A DNA stretch of 47,729 nucleotides from Pseudomonadota bacterium (GTDB taxonomy: Bacteria > Pseudomonadota > Alphaproteobacteria > Rhizobiales > Rhizobiaceae): assembly GCA_023399465.1 (NCBI GenBank), contig JAEWPB010000097.1, positions 1-47,729 of the forward strand, written 5' to 3'. Position 1 is the stretch's first letter, and every line of letters begins with the position of its first letter. The notes beneath the pieces were generated by a model. The model ran no database searches and was not told the origin of the DNA. It was given only the letters and a program-made list of their open reading frames with translations. The position numbers and the translations under genes are program-made. Of this stretch, positions 41,108 to 47,729 are shown one piece after another.

Positions 41108-42190
41108 ATGTCTTTTAAGGAACAAGTAGCAGAATTATCTAAACGTGCAGTGTCGGCGCAAAGTATCGCATTGACGGAGGAGGCAACAAAGAATGCTCTT
41201 GTTATGCCATTTCTCAGGACCCTTGGCTTCGACGTGTTCGATCCGAGCCAGATCATACCTGAGTTTGTAGCGGATGTAGGGCTGAAAAAGGGGGAGAAAG
41301 TGGACTATGCGGTCAAGATCAATGACCGAATAGAATATATATTGGAAGCAAAGGCGCTTAGCGCTAATCTGTCAGATGCCCAATACAGTCAGCTGTATCG
41401 GTATTTTTCAACTACGGATTGCTCAATTGCAATACTGACGAACGGAATCCAAATATGGTTTTTCACTGATTTGGATGCGCCGAACAAACTGGATTCGAGT
41501 CCATTCTTCAAGTTTGATCTATTTAATTATGACGAAAATGATCTCAGGGAATTGGAGAAATTCCATAAGGATCGCTTTTCTATCGACGACATCAAAAGTT
41601 CAGCAAACATTCTGAAGCGAATGAAAGCCGCCATCAACTGTATCGAAACACAGTTCAACGATCCGGATGATGACTTCGTCAGGCTAATCACGAAAAATAT
41701 ATACGATGGGAAGGTAACGGCCGCTGTCATTGCCGAATTCAAGGTAATTATAAAACGCGCTTTTGACGAGCTTATCCGTCAAAAAATTCAGCGCAAGCTC
41801 ACTGCGGCATTCAGCGAAAGTGTCAGTATTCCGCCTGCGCATGTTCCTGAAATCACCTCGGATCTGGCCGGCGAAGGCGATGACGAAATAGAAACAACGC
41901 AAGAGGAAATTGATGGCTTTAATATTGTTCGGGCGATAGGTGCGGAGTTTTCAGATGTTTCACGCATCGTTATGCGTGATCAAAAATCATACTGCGGCAT
42001 CAATTTTGACGACAACAATAGGAAGCCAATCCTCCGCCTGCACTTCAATTCCAAGACAAAGTTTCTAACGATTTTTGACGAGGACAAGGCGACCAGCCGT
42101 TTCGATGTCGAACACCCAACGGATATCTACAAGGTGAAAGACAAAATACAATCAGTCATCAGGTCCTATGTGAAGAACGGTTCAGCATAG
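41108..42190 (+). CDS. Standalone type I restriction R-subunit N-domain-like nuclease (HSDR_N type), probably acquired
   Basis: 360 residues. The N-terminal 150 residues look like the HsdR N-terminal nuclease domain: TEEATKNALVMPFLRTLGFDVFDP, EFVADVG, then KVDYAVKINDRIEYILEAKAL with the PD-(D/E)xK spacing (Asp66, Glu80, Lys82), followed by QLYRYFSTTDCSIAILTNGIQIWFFTD. The middle is helical and charged, and the C-terminal 90 residues form a separate small domain of unknown type. There is no helicase, HsdM or HsdS. The DNA is clearly more AT-rich than its neighbours, with codons such as AAA, ATA and TTT common, which suggests horizontal transfer. It ends 2 nt from the converging uvrD stop. The ATG follows a GGGGGG site. 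Confidence 0.75.
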   Translation: MSFKEQVAELSKRAVSAQSIALTEEATKNALVMPFLRTLGFDVFDPSQIIPEFVADVGLKKGEKVDYAVKINDRIEYILEAKALSANLSDAQYSQLYRYFSTTDCSIAILTNGIQIWFFTDLDAPNKLDSSPFFKFDLFNYDENDLRELEKFHKDRFSIDDIKSSANILKRMKAAINCIETQFNDPDDDFVRLITKNIYDGKVTAAVIAEFKVIIKRAFDELIRQKIQRKLTAAFSESVSIPPAHVPEITSDLAGEGDDEIETTQEEIDGFNIVRAIGAEFSDVSRIVMRDQKSYCGINFDDNNRKPILRLHFNSKTKFLTIFDEDKATSRFDVEHPTDIYKVKDKIQSVIRSYVKNGSA

Positions 42191-42192
42191 CT

Positions 42193-44667
42193 TCACACCT
42201 TCTCAACGAACCCGTCCAGCACTCGCTTCTGGCCGGCGCGGTCGAAGTCGATGGTCAGCTTGTTGCCCTCGATCGAGGCGATGTTGCCGTTGCCGAACTT
42301 GAGGTGGAACACCCGGTCGCCGACCGAGAACCGCGACGGCTCGGTGGTGGTCGAGCGGGCGACGAGCTCGCCGTCGATGGTCCGGCCCTTCGGCCCGCTC
42401 TCGCCGTAGCCGATGCGCTCGACCGCGTGGCCGGAGCGCGTGCCCCAGTTGTCGCGGGTGGCGTCCGAACGGTTGGCCTGGGCGCGCTTCCAGCCGGGCG
42501 TCGAGTAATTGTTGGCGAAGGGGTCGGCCTTGTCGAAGCGCGACTGGCCGTAGCCGCCGCGGCCATAGCCGCCATAGGACTGTTCTGCCTCGGCGACCTC
42601 CACGTGGCTCGGCGGCAGTTCCTCGAGGAAGCGCGAGGGCAGGGTGGATTGCCACAAGCCGTGGATGCGGCGGTTCGACACGAACCAGATATGGCAACGG
42701 CGCTTGGCGCGGGTGATGCCGACATAGGCGAGGCGCCGCTCTTCCTCGAGGGCGGAACGACCGCCTTCGTCGAGCGCGCGCTGGTGCGGGAACAGGCCTT
42801 CCTCCCAGCCGGGCAGGAAGACGGTGTCGAACTCCAGGCCCTTGGCCGAATGCAGCGTCATGATCGACACCGCATCGAGGCCCTCGTTCTGCTCGGCGTC
42901 CATGACCAGCGACACGTGCTCGAGGAAGGCGCGCATGCTCTCATACGCTTCCATCGAGCGGATCAGTTCCTTGAGGTTCTCGAGACGTCCCGGAGCTTCC
43001 GCCGACTTGTCGTTCTGCCACATCGCGGTGTAGCCGCTCTCGTCGAGGATCTGCTCGGCGAGTTCGGTATGCGGGGTATTTTCGAGCAGCGACTGCCAGC
43101 GGCGGAAATCGGCGACGAGGTCGGACAGCGCCTTGCGCGCCTTCGGCTTCAGTTCGTCCGTCACGGTGATGTCGGCGGCGGCCGCCAGCATCGGGATGTC
43201 GCGGGCGCGGGCATAGTCATGCAGGGTGCGTACGGTCGTGTCACCGAGGCCGCGCTTCGGGGTGTTGATGATGCGCTCGAAGGCGAGGTCGTCGGCCGGC
43301 TGGCAGACGAGGCGGAAATAGGCCATGGCATCGCGGATCTCGAGGCGCTCGTAGAAGCGCGGGCCGCCGATGACGCGGTAGTTCAGCCCGAGGGTAACGA
43401 AGCGGTCTTCGAATTCGCGCATCTGGAACGAGGCGCGCACCAGGATCGCCATGTCGTTGAGATTGTGCTTCTTGCCATCGGCATCGCCGCGCTGCAGGCG
43501 CTCGATTTCCTCGCCGACGGCGCGGGCTTCCTCTTCGGAATCCCAGGCGGCGTGGACAAGCACCTTCTCGTCATCGGGATCGGCCCGGTCGGTGAAGAGC
43601 GTCTTGCCGAGCCGACCTTCGTTGTGCGCGATCAGATGGCCGGCGGCACCGAGGATGTGTTCGGTGGAGCGATAGTTGCGCTCGAGCTTGATGACCTTGG
43701 CGCCGGGGAAATCCTTGTCGAAACGCAGGATATTGTCGACCTCGGCGCCGCGCCAGCCATAGATCGACTGGTCGTCGTCGCCGACGCAGCAGACGTTCTG
43801 GGGCACGCCCTTCGGCCGCTGCGCCAGCAGCCTCAGCCACATGTACTGGGCGGTATTGGTGTCCTGATACTCGTCGACCAGGATGTAGCGGAACTTCTGG
43901 TGATAGTCCTTGAGGATGTCTGGATTGGCCCTGAACATCCGGATCGGGTGCAGCAGCAGGTCGCCGAAATCGCAGGCGTTGAGCGACTTCAGGCGGTTCT
44001 GGTAGGCGGCGTAGAGTTCGCGGCCCCGGCCGTTGGCGAAGGCGCGGGCATCGCCTTCGGAGATCTGCGAGGGGTCGAGCCCCTTGTTCTTCCAGTTGTC
44101 GATCATGCCGGCGAACTGGCGGGCCGGCCAGCGCTTGTCGTCGAGACCCTCGGCCTGAATGAGCTGCTTGATCAGCCGGATCACGTCGTCGGTGTCGAGA
44201 ATGGTGAAGTCGGAGGTGAGGCCGACGAGTTCGGCATGGCGGCGCAGGAGCTTGACGCCGATCGAGTGGAAGGTCCCGAGCCAGGGCATGCCTTCGACGG
44301 CGCCGCCGACGAGGAGCGCGATGCGCTCCTTCATTTCGCGCGAGGCCTTGTTGGTGAAGGTCACTGCAAGGATCTGCGAGGGAAAGGCCCGGCCCGTCGC
44401 CAGAATATGGGCAATGCGGGTGGTGAGCACGCGGGTCTTGCCGGTGCCGGCGCCGGCAAGCACCAGAACCGGGCCGTCGAGCGTTTCCACCGCTTCGCGC
44501 TGTTCGGGATTGAGGCCGGAAAGATAGTCCGCTGGCGCTCGGGCGGCATCGCGGGCAGCCATGGCCCGGGCGGCTATTCCTCCACCGGCAGCGGCTGCTG
44601 GCGGCGCGGGCTTGCGCGGTGCGGGTTCCTCGTCGAAGAAGGGAATATCGTCAAAACCATTGCTCAT
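42193..44667 (-). CDS. uvrD: UvrD/PcrA family ATP-dependent DNA helicase
   Basis: SF1A 3'-5' helicase in nucleotide-excision and mismatch repair. 824 residues. After a poorly conserved N-terminus (1-45) come the Q motif (GLNPEQREAVE), Walker A AGAGTGKTRVLTTRI, motif Ia AVTFTNKASREM, Walker B ILVDEYQDTN, QSIYGWRGA (motif III), LERNYRST (IV), VSIMTLHSAKGLEFDTVFLPGWEEG (V) and YVGITRAKRR (VI). The last about 150 residues hold a Gly/Tyr/Arg-rich linker and a C-terminal beta domain (RVFHLKFGNGNIASIEGNKLTIDFD) as in PcrA/UvrD. It is monocistronic. A one-mismatch LexA-type sequence lies upstream. Confidence 0.95.
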   Translation of the reverse strand: MSNGFDDIPFFDEEPAPRKPAPPAAAAGGGIAARAMAARDAARAPADYLSGLNPEQREAVETLDGPVLVLAGAGTGKTRVLTTRIAHILATGRAFPSQILAVTFTNKASREMKERIALLVGGAVEGMPWLGTFHSIGVKLLRRHAELVGLTSDFTILDTDDVIRLIKQLIQAEGLDDKRWPARQFAGMIDNWKNKGLDPSQISEGDARAFANGRGRELYAAYQNRLKSLNACDFGDLLLHPIRMFRANPDILKDYHQKFRYILVDEYQDTNTAQYMWLRLLAQRPKGVPQNVCCVGDDDQSIYGWRGAEVDNILRFDKDFPGAKVIKLERNYRSTEHILGAAGHLIAHNEGRLGKTLFTDRADPDDEKVLVHAAWDSEEEARAVGEEIERLQRGDADGKKHNLNDMAILVRASFQMREFEDRFVTLGLNYRVIGGPRFYERLEIRDAMAYFRLVCQPADDLAFERIINTPKRGLGDTTVRTLHDYARARDIPMLAAAADITVTDELKPKARKALSDLVADFRRWQSLLENTPHTELAEQILDESGYTAMWQNDKSAEAPGRLENLKELIRSMEAYESMRAFLEHVSLVMDAEQNEGLDAVSIMTLHSAKGLEFDTVFLPGWEEGLFPHQRALDEGGRSALEEERRLAYVGITRAKRRCHIWFVSNRRIHGLWQSTLPSRFLEELPPSHVEVAEAEQSYGGYGRGGYGQSRFDKADPFANNYSTPGWKRAQANRSDATRDNWGTRSGHAVERIGYGESGPKGRTIDGELVARSTTTEPSRFSVGDRVFHLKFGNGNIASIEGNKLTIDFDRAGQKRVLDGFVEKV

Positions 44668-44710
44668 GGCGCGTAATGTAGTGATTCGGGAAGGAAAGAC
44701 CAGAACCGAT

Positions 44711-44725
44711 GTTCTGCTTTCATTC
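44711..44725. promoter_or_regulatory. Possible LexA box upstream of uvrD (one mismatch)
   Basis: GTTC-N7-ATTC, against the alphaproteobacterial SOS consensus GTTC-N7-GTTC, 44 nt before the uvrD start. UvrD is SOS-induced in several bacteria. One mismatch in eight fixed positions is not strong evidence. Confidence 0.25.
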
Positions 44726-44813
44726 CGTCAACCGGAAAAAGCAGGCGGCAACCGGAGTTGGCGGCCGGTATCCGCGCACCTTCATGCGGGAGCCGGCCGG
44801 CCCCGTCACGGTT

Positions 44814-45221
44814 TCACTGACGGTCGGCGTCGAATACCGGATCGACGGGCACCTGCAGGGCGGTGGCCAGCTGGTTGGTCTTGGCGGCCAGCGATATCAC
44901 CCGCAGCAGATCGGCATGCTGTTCGGCAGTCATGCCCTTGGCCCCGGCGGCGGCGGTGTGGGAATGGACGCAATAGCTGCAACCGTTGATCACCGACACG
45001 GCGATATAGAGCATTTCCTTGGTCAACGGATCGAGCGCCGAGGGCGTTGCCATCACCGCCTTCACCTCGGCCCAGGTCTTTTCCAGAAGATCGGGGTCGA
45101 AGGCGAGATAGAGCCACATGTTGTTGATGAAATCGGATTTGCGGGTGGCGCGGATATCGTCGAACACCGCCTTCACGCGCGGGTTCGCTTCGGGATCGGC
45201 AGCCTTGGCGACGGTGGACAT
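44814..45221 (-). CDS. AhpD-like carboxymuconolactone decarboxylase family protein
   Basis: 135-residue all-helical protein. ATG 45221 follows GGAG at 9 nt; the frame is open to 45461 but that part runs into the preceding cyclase gene. The core motif CSYCVHSHTAAA (Cys81, Cys84, His88) is that of AhpD-type thiol peroxidase/reductase members of the CMD family. NGCSYC preceded by LTKEMLYIAVSVI is the standard arrangement. The substrate is unknown. It lies 82 nt downstream of the cyclase gene on the same strand and is probably co-transcribed. Confidence 0.85.
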   Translation of the reverse strand: MSTVAKAADPEANPRVKAVFDDIRATRKSDFINNMWLYLAFDPDLLEKTWAEVKAVMATPSALDPLTKEMLYIAVSVINGCSYCVHSHTAAAGAKGMTAEQHADLLRVISLAAKTNQLATALQVPVDPVFDADRQ

Positions 45222-45303
45222 GGCAGGAAACTCCATTTGCGGGCGGGCATCCGGCGCAGGCGCCGCCGGATGCATCTGGTTCGGTCTGTCCGGCGGGAAT
45301 GCC

Positions 45304-46125
45304 TCAGACGAGGGCGAAGACGCGGGCGGGGCCGCCGGTGCCGCCGCGATGCTTCGGCGCGCCGACGACGAGGGTCGCGCCCTTGGCCGGCAGCTTGTCG
45401 AGATTGGCGATCGCCTCGATCCCCCAGCGGTTTGCCGGCAGCCAGGTGTTGTGCGTGGCAAAGTCAGGCGAAATGCCGAAGTCGAGCGACAGCGTGTCGA
45501 CCGCTATCCCGACGGCCTTGCCCTGCTCGAGCAGCATCTGCACCGCCTCGACATGGAAGCCGGGGAAATGCATCTTGCCTTCGCCGTCGGCATTGCGGAA
45601 CTTGTCGGTGCCGAGATGGGCCGACCAGCCGGAATTCATGGCGACGCAGGCGTTGTCGGGAATGTCGCCATTGGCGGAGATCCATGCCTTGAGGTCGTCC
45701 GGCGTCACCTGCGCATCGGCATTGCCGGCGGTCTTTTCGCGGATGTCGACGACGCACAGCGGCACGACGAGGTTGCTGACCGGAATTTCCGCGACCGACG
45801 TGCCGTCGGCGGAGAAGTGCAGCGGCGCATCCATGTGCGTGCCGGTATGTTCGTTGATGCGCAGTTCGAACAGGTTGAACGTGTGTTCGGCAAAGTTGAA
45901 CTTCTGATCGCGGAAGAATTGCTGCTCGCCGAAGAAGGTCGGGAATTCCTCGTGAAGCTCATGAGTCATGTCGGTGACGGTGCTCGCGCCCTGGGCGAGC
46001 GCTACCGGGGCGGCAACGAAGCTCGACGCGGCGACCGCGGCGGTTCCGGCTGCGGCGGCACGAAAAAGATCGCGGCGCGACAGCATGCGGTTCTTGACGG
46101 ATTCAATTACGCAGGCATTGCACAT
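45304..46125 (-). CDS. Tat-exported cyclase family (kynurenine formamidase-like) metal hydrolase
   Basis: 273 residues. ATG 46125 is set by an AGGAG site 7 nt upstream. A twin-arginine signal (LSRRDLFRAAAAG, 15-27, then an Ala/Val-rich stretch to ALA near 44) points to export as a folded, metal-loaded protein. The cyclase signature HTGTHMDAPLHF (93-104) supplies the metal ligands; a HTGTHxD-x-P-x-H pattern defines the family. The later segment LSLDFG-x-HNTWLPANRWGIEA also fits. Members hydrolyse arylformamides or related cyclic amides; the substrate here is unknown. It is divergent from the efflux adaptor gene. Confidence 0.85.
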   Translation of the reverse strand: MCNACVIESVKNRMLSRRDLFRAAAAGTAAVAASSFVAAPVALAQGASTVTDMTHELHEEFPTFFGEQQFFRDQKFNFAEHTFNLFELRINEHTGTHMDAPLHFSADGTSVAEIPVSNLVVPLCVVDIREKTAGNADAQVTPDDLKAWISANGDIPDNACVAMNSGWSAHLGTDKFRNADGEGKMHFPGFHVEAVQMLLEQGKAVGIAVDTLSLDFGISPDFATHNTWLPANRWGIEAIANLDKLPAKGATLVVGAPKHRGGTGGPARVFALV

Positions 46126-46508
46126 GTTGTCTCCTCTTAAATGTTCTTGAGTATCGATGCTGACAATCCCCGCGATTTTCTTGGGCGCGCGGTCGGATGC
46201 GAGAATAGCGCAAGGATTGGCCCTGTAAATATTCTTCGCAGCGGCTTCCGTCACAATTGCGGCGCCGGTCAGGGGCCGGGGAGCATTCCTCCCGCAAGCT
46301 GCGCGAAGCGGGCTATATCGCCGGAGCTTGCCTTACATTACAATGCTGTAATGCTGACTTGTCTCGCTTGCCTGATCTACCCAAATGCCATACGCCAACG
46401 GGTATTCGATCAAGGTGTAGCGGTCGGTAATGCCGAGGCTGCCGGATACTTTGTATCAATTATCGCGCGCGGCCTGGCCGGTCCGCAAGGCATATTCCGG
46501 AGACATGC
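46126..46508. promoter_or_regulatory. 383-nt divergent intergenic region with an operator-like repeat
   Basis: No credible gene. CATTACA-ATGC-TGTAATG (46336-46353) is a perfect 7-4-7 inverted repeat lying between CTTGCC (46327-46332) and TAATGC/AATGCT (about 46349-46355), which could be the -35 and -10 of the efflux genes. A CTATAT hexamer is also present near 46312. The arrangement is what a TetR-like repressor site would look like, but no regulator gene is in the window. Confidence 0.45.
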
Positions 46509-47675
46509 ATGAAGGTGTGGAAGCAACTTTCGATTAGCGCGGCGATCCTGCTGGCCGGGACTGTCCTGGCAGTGCGGTTCGTGCCCGGTACCGATGCGAT
46601 GCTCGTTTCGGCCGGGGTACCGCACACGATGGTCGCGGCACTCGGTGCGGGATCCGGCGACGAGCCGGGTGCCGGGGCGGACGCCCGACAGGGGCAGGGC
46701 GGTCCGATTGCGCCGCTCGTGGTCGTGCGGCCGGCAGAGACAGCCATCGTCAACGATCAGTTGAACGCGATCGGCAGCGGCGAGGCAATCCAGTCGGTCG
46801 TGGTGATGCCGCAGGCCACCGGCACCGTCGACAGTATCCGCATCACTTCCGGAGACAAGGTGACGAAGGGCCAGGTCCTCGCCCGTCTCGACGATGACGA
46901 ACAGCTGATCCTTCGCGACCAGGCCGAGGTGGCGGTCAAGAGCGCTGCCGAAAAGTCGAAACTCTACCAGAACATCAAGTCGACCGTTTCGCGCATGGAC
47001 GTATTCGATACGCAGATGGCCGAGGAGACGGCGCGGCTGCAGCTGCAGACGGCGGAATTCAATCTCAAGCGCCGTGACATCGTCGCGCCCATCGACGGCA
47101 TCGTCGGTATCGTCGCGATCAATGTCGGCGACAACGTCACGACCCAGACCAATGTCGTCACCATCGACGATCGCTCGGAAATCCTTGTCGACTTCTGGGT
47201 GCCGGAACGGTTCACCACTGCAGTCGCGCCGGGCATGCCGGTCGAGGCATCGGCGGTGGCGCGCCCCGGCGAAACCTTCTCGGGCGTCGTCGAGGCGATC
47301 GACAACCGCATCGATCCGGCGAGCCGCACCTTCCGGGTGCGCGCACGCATCCCCAATCCGAAGGACGAACTGCGCGCCGGCATGTCTTTTGCCGTATCGA
47401 TGAAGTTCAAGGGCGAAACCTATCCGGCGGTCGATCCGCTGGCGGTGCAATGGGATGCCGCGGGCTCCTACGTCTGGCGCATCAAGGATGACAAGGCGGA
47501 AAAGGTGCGGGTGCGGATCATCCAGCGCAATCCGGACGTGGTGCTCGTGAAGGCCGAGATCGGCAAGGGCGACGCGATTGTCACCGAAGGCCTGCTGCGG
47601 CTTCGCGAAGGGCTGCCCGTCCGCCTGGCGTCGGGACCGCAAGCGTCGCAGTTGACGGCGGAGGTGGCGAAATGA
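46509..47675 (+). CDS. RND efflux periplasmic adaptor (membrane fusion protein)
   Basis: 388 residues. An N-terminal signal/anchor (about 5-24) is followed by a Gly/Ala-rich linker (50-70). The lipoyl halves are VVVMPQATGTVDSIRITSGDKVTKGQVLARLDDDE (about 97-131) and LKRRDIVAPIDGIVGIVAINVGDNV; the short alpha-hairpin between them is only about 40 residues. The beta-barrel domain begins with NVVTIDDRSEILVDFWVPERF and the membrane-proximal domain follows RAGMSFAVSMKF. It delivers substrate to an RND pump with an outer-membrane channel. The stop overlaps the next start by 4 nt. ATG 46509 follows GGAG at 6 nt. Confidence 0.92.
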   Translation: MKVWKQLSISAAILLAGTVLAVRFVPGTDAMLVSAGVPHTMVAALGAGSGDEPGAGADARQGQGGPIAPLVVVRPAETAIVNDQLNAIGSGEAIQSVVVMPQATGTVDSIRITSGDKVTKGQVLARLDDDEQLILRDQAEVAVKSAAEKSKLYQNIKSTVSRMDVFDTQMAEETARLQLQTAEFNLKRRDIVAPIDGIVGIVAINVGDNVTTQTNVVTIDDRSEILVDFWVPERFTTAVAPGMPVEASAVARPGETFSGVVEAIDNRIDPASRTFRVRARIPNPKDELRAGMSFAVSMKFKGETYPAVDPLAVQWDAAGSYVWRIKDDKAEKVRVRIIQRNPDVVLVKAEIGKGDAIVTEGLLRLREGLPVRLASGPQASQLTAEVAK

Positions 47676-47729
47676 GCGGGCCGGAGCGTTTCGTGCATGC
47701 CGCCCGCGACGGGACCAGTGCCTTTACCG
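47672..47729 (+). CDS. Start of the next gene, probably the RND pump (truncated by window)
   Basis: Only the first 19 codons are present (MSGPERFVHAARDGTSAFT). The ATGA overlap with the adaptor gene and the usual adaptor-then-pump order suggest an RND inner-membrane transporter. The fragment itself carries no diagnostic motif. Confidence 0.6.
   Translation, partial: MSGPERFVHAARDGTSAFT

Noticed and set aside
42304..44676. 790-codon open frame on the plus strand opposite uvrD
   Set aside because: Antisense shadow of a complete helicase gene.
1..47729. CRISPR arrays, tRNA or rRNA genes, insertion sequences, integrases
   Set aside because: Looked for repeats with regular spacing, cloverleaf-like segments and transposase or integrase motifs by eye; none seen.

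Overview
The window is a chromosomal segment of a GC-rich alphaproteobacterium, most likely Rhizobiaceae (Rhizobium/Ensifer/Shinella-like). The evidence is the division and cell wall (dcw) gene order followed by lpxC-bamD-recN-ligA, a very long FtsZ with a Pro/Ala/Gln-rich linker ending in a short conserved tail, a UvrD-type helicase, PrmA, CreA and a lone CheW, and alphaproteobacterial regulatory features (TTAACCAT half-site, CTATAT -10 element, CUCCUCC-loop small RNA). The family assignment is inference; no rRNA or tRNA gene is visible to fix it.

Layout. (1) 1-9020, plus strand: the 3' end of murE, then murF, mraY, murD, ftsW, murG, murC and murB, tightly packed and often overlapping by 4 nt. 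They make UDP-MurNAc-pentapeptide, lipid I and lipid II. (2) 9002-12572: an accessory block splitting the cluster, with a Tat-exported metallophosphoesterase (-), an MHS-type MFS transporter (-) and aquaporin Z (+). (3) 12809-17891, plus: ddlB, ftsQ, ftsA and ftsZ, followed by a strong terminator. (4) 18207-24327, plus: lpxC (lipid A), bamD (outer-membrane assembly), recN and ligA (DNA repair and replication). (5) 24338-30530: GST-like protein, DEDDh exonuclease, creA, cheW, a tiny membrane protein, and a SCO1/FAD monooxygenase/prmA unit. (6) 30531-31128: a gene-free interval holding a strongly supported minus-strand small RNA with anti-Shine-Dalgarno loops, plus palindromes in front of the aminopeptidase P gene. 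(7) 31129-38600: aminopeptidase P, azlCD, a DUF2164 protein, pncA-panC-panB and an amidase. (8) 38784-44667: a Tlde1/L,D-transpeptidase-like exported protein, an unrecognised two-TM protein, an AT-rich standalone type I restriction R-subunit-N-domain-like nuclease (probably acquired), and a UvrD/PcrA helicase. (9) 44814-47729: an AhpD-like protein, a Tat-exported cyclase-family enzyme, and an RND efflux adaptor with the first codons of its pump.

Most of the window is conserved housekeeping. The least ordinary items are the anti-SD small RNA (30619-30779, minus), the foreign-looking nuclease at 41108-42190, the three-gene interruption of the dcw cluster, a perfect 20-bp palindrome carrying the stop codons of both ligA and the converging GST gene, and several operator-like inverted repeats (30921-30943, 36264-36280, 46336-46353). 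I did not find a CRISPR array, insertion sequence, integrase, tRNA or rRNA. I see no convincing new multi-gene system; the small RNA locus and the nuclease/two-TM pair are the best candidates for follow-up.
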